From Paracoccaceae bacterium (GTDB lineage Bacteria; Pseudomonadota; Alphaproteobacteria; Rhodobacterales; Rhodobacteraceae): a stretch of 20,497 nt of DNA. The notes below the pieces were generated by a model, which saw nothing but the letters and a program-made list of their open reading frames with translations, did not search any database and was not told the origin of the DNA. Numbering within the stretch: position 1 is the first letter of the stretch; each line of letters starts with the position of its first letter. The stretch spans positions 1-20,497 of the forward strand of contig SBFT01000309.1 in the NCBI GenBank assembly GCA_006227805.1, in the 5' to 3' direction. Made by a program: the position numbers and the translations under genes. Of this stretch, positions 7,094-13,536 are shown piece by piece.

Positions 7094-7786
7094 TCATCCG
7101 GCGGCGGGCCGCGCGTTCGCCGCGAGGATCTTGCCCTTGAGGTCCTGCGCGATCCCGGCCTCGAGGGCCGCGGACAGGGACGAGCCTTCGGCGCGCAGCT
7201 TGCGCAGCCGGTCGGTGGGGATCATCCAGTAGCGCGAGGGCGCGTTCACCGTGGCGGTGGCCGAGGCCGGGCTGTTGTCGACCAGCGACATCTCGCCCAC
7301 GAAATTGCCCGGCCCGCAGCGGGCGACGATGCGGCCGCCGACCTCGATCTCGGCGCCGCCCGTCGCGAAATAGACGAGGTAGGGCACGGGGTGGCCCTCG
7401 TCCGTCAGGCGCGTTCCGGGCGCGGCCTCGACCCAGAGACCCATGTCGAGAAGCTTGCGCGCCTCGTGGCGGGACAGGTTGCGCAGCCGTTCGCTGACCA
7501 GGGTCTGTTCTTCCTCGGTGAACCGTGCCCGGCGGTTGCTGCGCCAGATCAGCAGGATCTGGATCACGTTCACCGTCACCAGCATGGTTTCCCAGAAGGT
7601 GCTGACCGGGTCCTTCAGCCAGATCCCGGCATAGGTGATCGCCACCAGCGCCGAGGCGATCACGAAGATCCTCAGCCACAGGATCGACCGCATCAGCATC
7701 GAGATCACGAGGAGAAAATAGGCCAGATGGCCGACCATGCCGCCCGGCGAAAGGGCGGATTCGAGCGTCAGTTCCAAGGCGCGCAT
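7094..7786 (-). CDS. Three-helix membrane protein with cyclic-nucleotide-binding-like (Popeye-type) domain
   Basis: The 230-residue protein has three hydrophobic segments (about 16-32, 36-55, 63-82), then a short basic linker (WRSNRRARF) and one soluble CNMP-binding-like beta-roll (about 105-215). This is the architecture of Popeye (POPDC) proteins, and the linker region (NVIQILLIWRSNRRARFTEEEQTL) resembles them. The phosphate-binding cassette region reads FVGEMSL (162-168) then NSPASATATV (171-180). Glu165 and the surrounding pattern are kept, but the arginine expected after the proline is Ala174. cAMP/cGMP binding is therefore doubtful or non-canonical. The ATG at 7786 is preferred; a TTG at 7795 is possible. 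A sigma70-like promoter lies about 30 bp upstream. Confidence 0.78.
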   Translation of the reverse strand: MRALELTLESALSPGGMVGHLAYFLLVISMLMRSILWLRIFVIASALVAITYAGIWLKDPVSTFWETMLVTVNVIQILLIWRSNRRARFTEEEQTLVSERLRNLSRHEARKLLDMGLWVEAAPGTRLTDEGHPVPYLVYFATGGAEIEVGGRIVARCGPGNFVGEMSLVDNSPASATATVNAPSRYWMIPTDRLRKLRAEGSSLSAALEAGIAQDLKGKILAANARPAAG

Positions 7787-7815
7787 CCCCAACAAGTCAA
7801 CAGAACATCTGCAAA

Positions 7816-7844
7816 CCTATATGCCCGGAAAGGCGGTCGGCCAA
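7816..7844 (-). promoter_or_regulatory. Promoter of the Popeye-like gene
   Basis: Read on the minus strand, TTGGCC (7844-7839) is followed after exactly 17 bp by TATAGG (7821-7816). Both resemble the alphaproteobacterial RpoD boxes (TTGAC-N17-TATAG). The expected leader would be about 25 nt before the ATG at 7786. Confidence 0.5.
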
Positions 7845-7980
7845 GAAAACATGTGGATCGCGCCCCGCTTTGTGGGGGCGTCCCATGCCGGGACGGATGC
7901 CGCTGCAAGGGATTCCAATGGCTTGTCCGGGCGCATGAACGATCCGGCAAGGATCGGCGGCCCGCGCGACCGTTCCGCCC

Positions 7981-8010
7981 GACGCGGCCCCGACGCGGCC
8001 CCGACGCGGC
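7981..8010. repeat. 11-bp tandem repeat, 2.7 copies
   Basis: The unit GACGCGGCCCC occurs exactly at 7981-7991 and 7992-8002 and again for 8 bases at 8003-8010. It ends 9 bp before the -35 box of the rpsA promoter, on the same face spacing (11 bp per turn) expected of an upstream protein-binding array. Function is inferred only. Confidence 0.75.
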
Positions 8011-8019
8011 ATTGCGCGC

Positions 8020-8048
8020 TTGATCCCCCGGTCCCCCTGCGCTATAGC
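8020..8048 (+). promoter_or_regulatory. rpsA promoter
   Basis: TTGATC (8020-8025) and TATAGC (8043-8048) are separated by 17 bp, a good match to the alphaproteobacterial housekeeping promoter. Transcription should begin near 8054-8056, giving an rpsA leader of about 175 nt. Confidence 0.65.
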
Positions 8049-8094
8049 GCGCGGGTCGACGTGGCGGGACAGCCATGCGATCGGGACTTGAGCA

Positions 8095-8125
8095 GGGTCG
8101 GTTGCAAACCGGCCCTTCATTTTTA
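8095..8125 (+). terminator. Terminator-like hairpin within the rpsA leader
   Basis: The 9-bp stem 8095-8103 / 8107-8115 (GGGTCGGTT-GCA-AACCGGCCC, one G-U pair) is followed by TTCATTTTTA. This is the layout of an intrinsic terminator, yet it lies between the rpsA promoter and its start codon. It would end a leader RNA of roughly 70 nt unless read through, so it is either an attenuator or the 3' end of a small leader-derived RNA. Confidence 0.55.
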
Positions 8126-8230
8126 GCCCCGGCGCAACTCCTGTCGCCCACGGCAGACCAAACCGACCGCACAGACCGGCGGAGACAACCGCCCGGCCAG
8201 CAACATGACATGAAAAGGACGAACACGCGC

Positions 8231-9910
8231 ATGGCGCAGGATAAATTGATGGAGGAATTCGAAGCCCTCCTGAACGAAAGCTTCGAAATGGACACGCCCG
8301 AAGAGGGCAGCGTCGTCAAGGGCAAGGTCATCGCGATCGAAGCGGGCCAGGCCATCATCGATGTCGGCTACAAGATGGAAGGCCGCGTCGATCTGAAGGA
8401 ATTCGCAAATCCCGGCGAAGCGCCCAGCATCAAGGTGGGTGACGAGGTCGAGGTCTATCTGCGCTCGGCCGAGAACGCCCGTGGCGAGGCGGTCATCAGC
8501 CGCGAGATGGCCCGCCGCGAGGAAGCCTGGGATCGCCTGGAAAAAGCCTATGCCGATGAAGAGCGTGTCGAAGGCGCCATCTTCAACCGCGTCAAGGGCG
8601 GCTTCACCGTCGATCTGGGCGGTGCCGTGGCCTTCCTGCCGGGCAGCCAGGTCGATGTGCGCCCCGTGCGCGACGCGGGCCCGCTGATGGGCCTGAAGCA
8701 GCCCTTCCAGATCCTGAAGATGGATCGCCGCCGCGGCAACATCGTGGTGTCGCGCCGCGCTATCCTGGAAGAAAGCCGCGCCGAACAGCGCGCCGAAGTC
8801 ATCGGCAACCTGGACGAAGGTCAGGTCGTGGACGGCGTGGTCAAGAACATCACCGAATACGGGGCCTTCGTGGACCTGGGCGGTGTCGACGGCCTGCTGC
8901 ACGTCACCGACATGGCATGGCGCCGTGTGAACCACCCCTCCGAGATCCTGAACATCGGCGAGACCATCAAGGTCCAGGTGATCAAGATCAACAAGGATTC
9001 GCACCGCATCAGCCTGGGCATGAAGCAGCTGCAGGAAGATCCGTGGGATCTGGTGGCGGCCAAGTATCCGCTGAACACCGTCCATACCGGCCGCGTGACC
9101 AACATCACCGATTACGGCGCATTCGTCGAACTGGAGCCGGGCATCGAAGGCCTGGTCCATGTCAGCGAGATGTCCTGGACCAAGAAGAACGTGCATCCCG
9201 GCAAGATCGTCTCGACCAGCCAGGAAGTCGACGTCATGGTCCTCGAGATCGACGCCTCGAAGCGCCGCGTGTCGCTGGGCCTCAAGCAGACCCAGCGCAA
9301 CCCGTGGGAGGTTTTCGCCGAAACCCATCCCGAGGGCACGCAGGTCGAGGGCGAGGTCAAGAACATCACCGAGTTCGGTCTGTTCATCGGCCTGCCGGGC
9401 GACATCGACGGCATGGTTCACCTGTCGGACCTGTCCTGGGACGAGCGTGGCGAGGATGCGATCCAGAACTACCGCAAGGGCGATGTCGTCCAGGCGGTGG
9501 TGTCGGAAGTCGACACCGAGAAGGAGCGTATCTCGCTGTCGATCAAGGCGCTGGGCGGTGACAAGTTCGCCGACGCCGTGGGCGGCGTGAAGCGCGGCTC
9601 GGTCATCACCGTCACCGTGACCAAGATCGAGGATGGCGGCATCGAGGTGGAATACGAGGGCATGAAGTCCTTCATCCGCCGCTCGGACCTGTCGCGTGAC
9701 CGCTCCGAACAGCGCCCCGAGCGCTTCTCGGTCGGCGACAAGGTCGATGTGCGCGTCACCAACGTGGACAGCAAGACCCGCCGTCTGGGCCTGTCGATCA
9801 AGGCGCGCGAGATCGCCGAGGAGAAGGAAGCCGTGGAACAATACGGCTCGTCCGACTCGGGTGCGTCGCTGGGCGACATCCTGGGCGCCGCGCTGAAGAA
9901 GGACAGCTGA
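8231..9910 (+). CDS. rpsA: 30S ribosomal protein S1
   Basis: Binds mRNA on the 30S subunit and brings it to the decoding centre. The 559-residue protein contains six S1 RNA-binding repeats at about 25-92, 109-177, 196-266, 283-354, 370-441 and 455-526. The middle ones carry the typical NITEYGAFVDL / NITDYGAFVEL pattern. The start at 8231 gives MAQDKLMEEFEALLNESFEM, the usual N-terminus in Rhodobacterales. An AAGGA lies 11 nt upstream, slightly far, and an in-frame ATG at 8210 cannot be ruled out. The gene has its own promoter, a long leader and a strong terminator, so it is a separate transcription unit. Confidence 0.98.
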   Translation: MAQDKLMEEFEALLNESFEMDTPEEGSVVKGKVIAIEAGQAIIDVGYKMEGRVDLKEFANPGEAPSIKVGDEVEVYLRSAENARGEAVISREMARREEAWDRLEKAYADEERVEGAIFNRVKGGFTVDLGGAVAFLPGSQVDVRPVRDAGPLMGLKQPFQILKMDRRRGNIVVSRRAILEESRAEQRAEVIGNLDEGQVVDGVVKNITEYGAFVDLGGVDGLLHVTDMAWRRVNHPSEILNIGETIKVQVIKINKDSHRISLGMKQLQEDPWDLVAAKYPLNTVHTGRVTNITDYGAFVELEPGIEGLVHVSEMSWTKKNVHPGKIVSTSQEVDVMVLEIDASKRRVSLGLKQTQRNPWEVFAETHPEGTQVEGEVKNITEFGLFIGLPGDIDGMVHLSDLSWDERGEDAIQNYRKGDVVQAVVSEVDTEKERISLSIKALGGDKFADAVGGVKRGSVITVTVTKIEDGGIEVEYEGMKSFIRRSDLSRDRSEQRPERFSVGDKVDVRVTNVDSKTRRLGLSIKAREIAEEKEAVEQYGSSDSGASLGDILGAALKKDS

Positions 9911-9941
9911 TCCGCCGACGCGGACAGCATCGCAAGACAGG

Positions 9942-9971
9942 ACGGCCCCGCACGCATGTGCGGGGCCGTTT
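9942..9971 (+). terminator. Rho-independent terminator of rpsA
   Basis: A perfect 12-bp stem (ACGGCCCCGCAC, 9942-9953, with 9958-9969) closes a GCAT loop and runs into TTTGCGTT. It lies 31 bp after the rpsA stop and is the strongest terminator in the window. Confidence 0.88.
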
Positions 9972-10128
9972 GCGTTGCGAATCAATCACTTCTTCGGGGC
10001 GTTCTTCGGCGGGACCGGGGCTGCGCCGCCCGCGGTCATGACCCCGCGGCAGGCGCGGCAGGCGGGTCGACCAGGGCAAGATCATGCGAAATCCGCCGTT
10101 TGGACGGGGCGTGAGGCGCGGTTTTGCA

Positions 10129-10157
10129 TTTCCGCGCGAAGCGGAAGCGCCTATAGT
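10129..10157 (+). promoter_or_regulatory. ihfB promoter with internal palindrome
   Basis: TTTCCG (10129-10134) and TATAGT (10152-10157) are 17 bp apart. A perfect inverted repeat TTCCGC-GCGAA-GCGGAA (10130-10146) covers the -35 box and spacer, placing a possible operator where a bound protein would block RNA polymerase. A better-looking TTGCAT at 10124 would give a spacer of 22 bp and is not favoured. The remaining sequence between the rpsA terminator and here shows nothing else. Confidence 0.45.
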
Positions 10158-10207
10158 TTCGCCAAAATGCTGCGAAAAGCGCTTACCGCCTTGGGAGGCC
10201 CTGTCCG

Positions 10208-10489
10208 ATGATCCGCTCCGAACTGATCCAGAAGATCGCCGACGAGAACCCGCATCTCTATCAGCGCGACGTCGAGCGCATCGTCAATACCGTCTTCGAA
10301 GCGGTGACCGATGCCATGGCGCGCGGCGACCGTGTCGAGTTGCGCGGGTTCGGAGCCTTCTCGGTCAAGAAGCGCGACTCGCGCGTGGGGCGCAACCCGC
10401 GCACCGGCGACACCGTCCATGTCGAGGAAAAGCACGTGCCCTTCTTCAAGACGGGCAAGCTGCTGCGCGACCGCCTGAACGGGAAGTAA
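10208..10489 (+). CDS. ihfB: Integration host factor, beta subunit
   Basis: This small (93-residue) DNA-bending protein of the HU/IHF family pairs with the alpha subunit to organise DNA and assist promoters and recombination. The beta-arm carries GRNPRTG (61-67) with the intercalating Pro64, and ELRGFGAFSV (45-53) is the core signature. The N-terminus MIRSELIQKIADENPHL is typical of IHF-beta rather than HU or IHF-alpha. A clear SD GGGAGG (10193-10198) stands 9 nt before the ATG. It follows rpsA as usual in proteobacteria and lies 6 bp from lapA. Confidence 0.96.
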   Translation: MIRSELIQKIADENPHLYQRDVERIVNTVFEAVTDAMARGDRVELRGFGAFSVKKRDSRVGRNPRTGDTVHVEEKHVPFFKTGKLLRDRLNGK

Positions 10490-10495
10490 CGCCTG

Positions 10496-10846
10496 ATGCG
10501 CTATATCCGCTATGCCTTCCTGGCGTCGCTCGCCCTGGCCCTGATGTCGGTGGCGCTGGCCAATCGCGGCGATGTCACGCTGCAATTGCTGCCGGACGGG
10601 CTGTCGGATCTGTTCGGGCTGAACTGGCGGATCGAGATGCCGCTGTTCATCGTGGTCTTCGGCAGCATCGTCGCGGGCCTGGTGATCGGCTTCGTCTGGG
10701 AATGGCTGCGCGAACACAAGCACCGCGCCGAGGCCGCCCGCAAGGGGCGCGAGGCGAAGCAGCTGCAACGCGAGGTCAGCCGCCTGAAGACCGAGAAGGC
10801 GGGCGAGCGCGACGAGGTCCTGGCCCTGCTGGACGACGGGCGCTGA
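10496..10846 (+). CDS. lapA: LapA-family (DUF1049) inner-membrane protein
   Basis: This 116-residue protein has two membrane helices (about 5-22 and 49-68) joined by a loop with NRGDVTLQLLP, the conserved N(x)xxVxxxF-like segment of the DUF1049 family. A charged coiled coil follows (about 72-112). In E. coli LapA works with LapB in control of lipopolysaccharide synthesis and follows other genes; here it follows ihfB by 6 bp and precedes trpF by 10 bp, an operon arrangement. No lapB gene is in the window, so the functional name rests on family resemblance. Confidence 0.82.
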   Translation: MRYIRYAFLASLALALMSVALANRGDVTLQLLPDGLSDLFGLNWRIEMPLFIVVFGSIVAGLVIGFVWEWLREHKHRAEAARKGREAKQLQREVSRLKTEKAGERDEVLALLDDGR

Positions 10847-10856
10847 GACCGGACCC

Positions 10857-11507
10857 ATGAGCACCGGGATCCGGGTCAAGTTCTGCGGCCTTGGCCGCGC
10901 CGGGGACATTCGCGCGGCGTTGGCGGCGCGCGCGGCCTATGTGGGCTTCGTGTTCTTTCCCCGATCGCCGCGCAACCTGGCGCCGGGGGTGGCGGCAGGA
11001 CTGGCGGCGCAGGTGCCGCCCGGGATCGCCAAGGTGGCGCTGGTCGTCGATGCCACGGATGCCGAACTGGACGCGCTTCTGGGCGCGGTGCCCATCGACA
11101 TGCTGCAGCTTCACGGGAAGGAGACCCCGGAACGGGTCGCTCGGGTCCGCGACCGCTTCGGCCTGCCGGTGATGAAGGCCGTGGGCGTGGGCGGCGAGGC
11201 GGACCTTGCGGCGCTGGAGGATCACATGCGCGCGGCCGACCAGGTGCTGGTCGATGCCAAGCCGCCCGAGGGCGCGGCCCTGCCCGGCGGCAACGGGCTG
11301 GCCTTCGACTGGCGGCTGATCGCGGGGCGGCGCTGGCCCGTCCCATGGATGCTGGCGGGGGGTCTGACGCCCGCCAACGTGGCCGAGGCGGTGCGGATGA
11401 CGGGGGCGCGGCAGGTCGATGTGTCCTCTGGAGTGGAAAGCGCGCCGGGTGTCAAGGATGCACGCCTGATGGCGGCCTTTTCGGACGCGCTTGAGGGGTT
11501 TCGGTAA
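10857..11507 (+). CDS. trpF: Phosphoribosylanthranilate isomerase
   Basis: Catalyses the Amadori rearrangement of phosphoribosylanthranilate in tryptophan synthesis. The 216-residue TIM barrel shows VKFCGLGRAGDI (7-18) with catalytic Cys10, FPRSPR (34-39) with the conserved Arg36, LQLHG (83-87), LVDAKPP (131-137) with the general acid/base Asp133, and SSGVES (190-195) for phosphate binding. The usual K(I/V)CG is KFCG here, a mild change. The gene is 10 bp behind lapA and 75 bp ahead of trpB. Confidence 0.96.
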   Translation: MSTGIRVKFCGLGRAGDIRAALAARAAYVGFVFFPRSPRNLAPGVAAGLAAQVPPGIAKVALVVDATDAELDALLGAVPIDMLQLHGKETPERVARVRDRFGLPVMKAVGVGGEADLAALEDHMRAADQVLVDAKPPEGAALPGGNGLAFDWRLIAGRRWPVPWMLAGGLTPANVAEAVRMTGARQVDVSSGVESAPGVKDARLMAAFSDALEGFR

Positions 11508-11582
11508 GGCGGCGTCCGCGCGCGCTTTACCATTCGGCGCGGGGCCTGTAGTCCTGTCGTGCTGCGACGCGGGAGGCACCTG

Positions 11583-12815
11583 ATGGCGAACGATCTCTTC
11601 AACTCTTTCATGACCGGCCCGGATGAGAAGGGCCGCTTCGGCCAGTTCGGCGGGCGTTTCGTCTCGGAAACGCTGATGCCGCTGATCCTCGAGCTGGAGG
11701 CGCAATACGAGAGGGCGAAGACCGACGAGAGCTTCTGGGCCGAGATGCACGATCTCTGGACGCATTACGTGGGCAGGCCCAGCCCGCTCTATCATGCCGA
11801 GCGGCTGACCGCGCATCTGGGTGGCGCGAAGATCTACATGAAGCGGGACGAGCTGAACCACACTGGCGCGCACAAGATCAACAACGTGCTGGGCCAGATC
11901 ATCCTGGCGCGCCGCATGGGCAAGACCCGCATCATCGCGGAAACCGGTGCCGGCCAGCACGGCGTGGCCACCGCGACGGTCTGCGCCAAATTCGGGCTGA
12001 AATGCGTGGTCTACATGGGCGCCCATGACGTCGAGCGGCAGGCGCCGAACGTGTTCCGCATGAAGCTTCTGGGCGCCGAGGTGATCCCGGTGACATCCGG
12101 GCGCGGCACGCTGAAGGACGCGATGAACGACGCGCTGCGCGACTGGGTCACGAATGTGCGCGACACGTTCTACTGCATCGGCACGGTGGCGGGCCCGCAT
12201 CCCTATCCGGCGATGGTGCGCGACTTCCAGTCGATCATCGGCAAGGAGGCGAAGGAGCAGATGCAGGCCGCCGAGGGCCGTCTGCCCGACACGATCATCG
12301 CCGCGATCGGGGGCGGGTCGAACGCCATGGGGCTGTTCTATCCCTTCCTCGACGATCCCACGGTCAACATCATCGGGGTCGAGGCCGGCGGCAAGGGTGT
12401 CGACGACCGGATGGAGCATTGCGCGTCCCTGACCGGCGGGCGGCCCGGCGTGCTGCATGGCAACCGCACCTACCTGCTGCAGGACGAGGACGGCCAGATC
12501 CTGGAGGGCTTCTCGATCAGCGCGGGCCTCGACTATCCCGGGATCGGGCCGGAACATGCCTGGCTGCACGACATCGGGCGCGCGAAGTATGTCAGCATCA
12601 CCGATGCCGAGGCGCTGGAGGCGTTCCAGCTCTGCTGTCAGATGGAGGGTATCATCCCCGCGCTGGAACCCAGCCACGCGCTGGCCCACGTGATGAAGAT
12701 CGCGCCGGACCTGCCGAAGGATCACCTGATCTGCATGAACATGTGCGGCCGCGGCGACAAGGACATCTTCACCGTCGCCCGCGCGCTGGGCTGGGACATG
12801 GGCAAGGCCCTCTGA
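11583..12815 (+). CDS. trpB: Tryptophan synthase, beta chain
   Basis: Joins indole and serine using pyridoxal phosphate. The 410-residue protein has the PLP lysine in ELNHTGAHKINN (Lys98), the substrate loop ETGAGQHGVA, and the phosphate-binding GGGSNAMG (from about residue 243). The ATG at 11583 follows GGGAGG (11571-11576) with a 6-nt spacer. No trpA follows within the window: the next gene is a poly-Asp secreted peptide 32 bp downstream. The trpF-trpB order is kept as in other alphaproteobacteria, with trpA elsewhere. Confidence 0.98.
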   Translation: MANDLFNSFMTGPDEKGRFGQFGGRFVSETLMPLILELEAQYERAKTDESFWAEMHDLWTHYVGRPSPLYHAERLTAHLGGAKIYMKRDELNHTGAHKINNVLGQIILARRMGKTRIIAETGAGQHGVATATVCAKFGLKCVVYMGAHDVERQAPNVFRMKLLGAEVIPVTSGRGTLKDAMNDALRDWVTNVRDTFYCIGTVAGPHPYPAMVRDFQSIIGKEAKEQMQAAEGRLPDTIIAAIGGGSNAMGLFYPFLDDPTVNIIGVEAGGKGVDDRMEHCASLTGGRPGVLHGNRTYLLQDEDGQILEGFSISAGLDYPGIGPEHAWLHDIGRAKYVSITDAEALEAFQLCCQMEGIIPALEPSHALAHVMKIAPDLPKDHLICMNMCGRGDKDIFTVARALGWDMGKAL

Positions 12816-12847
12816 CCCCCGGTCCCTCGACAGGACAGGAGAACGAC

Positions 12848-13078
12848 ATGAAGACGACACTTGCCCTTTCGGCCATCGCGGCCCTGCTTGGCGGCACGGC
12901 CCAGGCCGCGGGTCCGGCACCCGTTTCCGCCTTCGACCTGCCCGGATGGTCCGATGTGTCGGACGCGGTCGCGGGCCCGGACCTTGCCGGGAAGATCATC
13001 CTGGCGAGCGACGGCGATGACGACGATGACGGTGACGACGAAGATGACGACGACGAAGATGACGACGATGACGACTGA
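12848..13078 (+). CDS. Small secreted protein with poly-Asp/Glu tail, function unknown
   Basis: The 76-residue protein has a clear signal peptide (MKTTLALSAIAALLGGTAQA, cleavage expected after AQA at residue 20). A short mature segment follows (AGPAPVSAFDLPGWSDVSDAVAGPDLAGKIILA), then a tail from residue 54 to 76 made almost only of Asp with Gly and two Glu. AGGAG (12837-12841) lies 6 nt before the ATG, so translation is well supported. It is 32 bp downstream of trpB with no terminator between. The tail suggests binding of calcium or other cations in the periplasm or outside the cell; this is inference. I do not recognise a named family. Confidence 0.75.
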   Translation: MKTTLALSAIAALLGGTAQAAGPAPVSAFDLPGWSDVSDAVAGPDLAGKIILASDGDDDDDGDDEDDDDEDDDDDD

Positions 13079-13093
13079 TCGCGGGCCGCGTGC

Positions 13094-13151
13094 GGTCCGG
13101 CGCCGTCCGCGCTGAAGGGGCCGGACCACGGGATCAGGGGCGGCCCCGTGG
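13094..13151. terminator. Nested inverted repeats between convergent genes, probable terminator region
   Basis: GGTCCGG (13094-13100) pairs with CCGGACC (13121-13127), and GGGGCCG (13117-13123) pairs with CGGCCCC (13141-13147); CCACGGG (13126-13132) can also pair with CCCGTGG (13145-13151). These overlap and would compete. They lie between the plus-strand acidic-peptide gene and the minus-strand DUF2237 gene, fitting a terminator for either, but there is no T-tract. Confidence 0.35.
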
Positions 13152-13153
13152 GG

Positions 13154-13531
13154 TCAGATCATGTCGCGCGCGTGTTTCTTCAGCACCTCCAGCGGCACGA
13201 CATCGAGCGCCCGCCGATGCGTCGCGGCCAGGCTGACGCGGGGGGCGCAGCCTTCGTCGGCGGCCTGCAGGAAGCGGCTGGCGCAGAGGCACCATTGATC
13301 GCCCGGCTTCAGCCCCGGAAAGCGGAATTCCGGGTGGGGCGTCGACAGGTCGTTGCCCACGTATTTCGAGAAGGCCAGGAATTCCTCGGTCATCACGGCG
13401 CAGACGGTATGGCTGCCCCGGTCGGCGTCGCAGGTGTTGCAATGCCCGTCCCGGAAGAACCCCGTCAGGGGATCGCGGGAACAGGGGGCCAGCGGTTCGC
13501 CCAGAACGTTGACGCTGTCGTCGGGTTCCAT
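13154..13531 (-). CDS. DUF2237 family protein
   Basis: This 125-residue soluble protein matches DUF2237 along its whole length: NVLGEPLAPCSRDPLTGFFRDGHC (8-31), SHTVCAVMTEEFLAFS (40-55), GNDLSTPHPEF (59-69) and FPGLKPGDQWCLCASR (71-86). Conserved cysteines at 17, 31, 44, 81 and 83 could bind a metal or form disulfides; Cys34 is additional. The function of the family is not established to my knowledge. The start lies 5 bp after the stop of the serine hydrolase on the same strand, so the two form an operon. Confidence 0.9.
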   Translation of the reverse strand: MEPDDSVNVLGEPLAPCSRDPLTGFFRDGHCNTCDADRGSHTVCAVMTEEFLAFSKYVGNDLSTPHPEFRFPGLKPGDQWCLCASRFLQAADEGCAPRVSLAATHRRALDVVPLEVLKKHARDMI

Positions 13532-13536
13532 CCGTC

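Larger units (their letters stand above)
7787..8230. other. 444-bp divergent intergenic region between the Popeye-like gene and rpsA
   Basis: The region holds, left to right: the minus-strand promoter of the Popeye-like gene (7816-7844), a stretch with no signal I can name (7845-7980), an 11-bp tandem repeat (7981-8010), the rpsA promoter (8020-8048), a terminator-like hairpin (8095-8125) and the rpsA ribosome-binding region. I see no convincing gene in it; a plus-strand frame open from 8075 is simply an in-frame upward extension of rpsA. Confidence 0.6.

Noticed and set aside
8075..8230. In-frame upstream extension of rpsA
   Set aside because: The frame is open, but the residues do not resemble S1, the stretch contains the terminator-like hairpin, and related proteins begin at MAQ.
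8123..9985. Very long minus-strand open frame opposite rpsA
   Set aside because: It mirrors the codons of rpsA in GC-rich DNA; the translation is rich in Asp/His/Gly/Val in a repeating way with no recognisable domain, and it has no SD. The same applies to the long antisense frames at 723-2315, 6173-8023 (plus), 10776-12920, 14501-15601 (plus) and 18437-19564 (plus).
9975..10211. 78-codon plus-strand frame between rpsA and ihfB
   Set aside because: It starts with TTG next to the rpsA terminator, lacks an SD, runs across the ihfB promoter and SD, and resembles no protein family. A direct repeat TTCTTCGG (9990, 10002) is too short to mean much.
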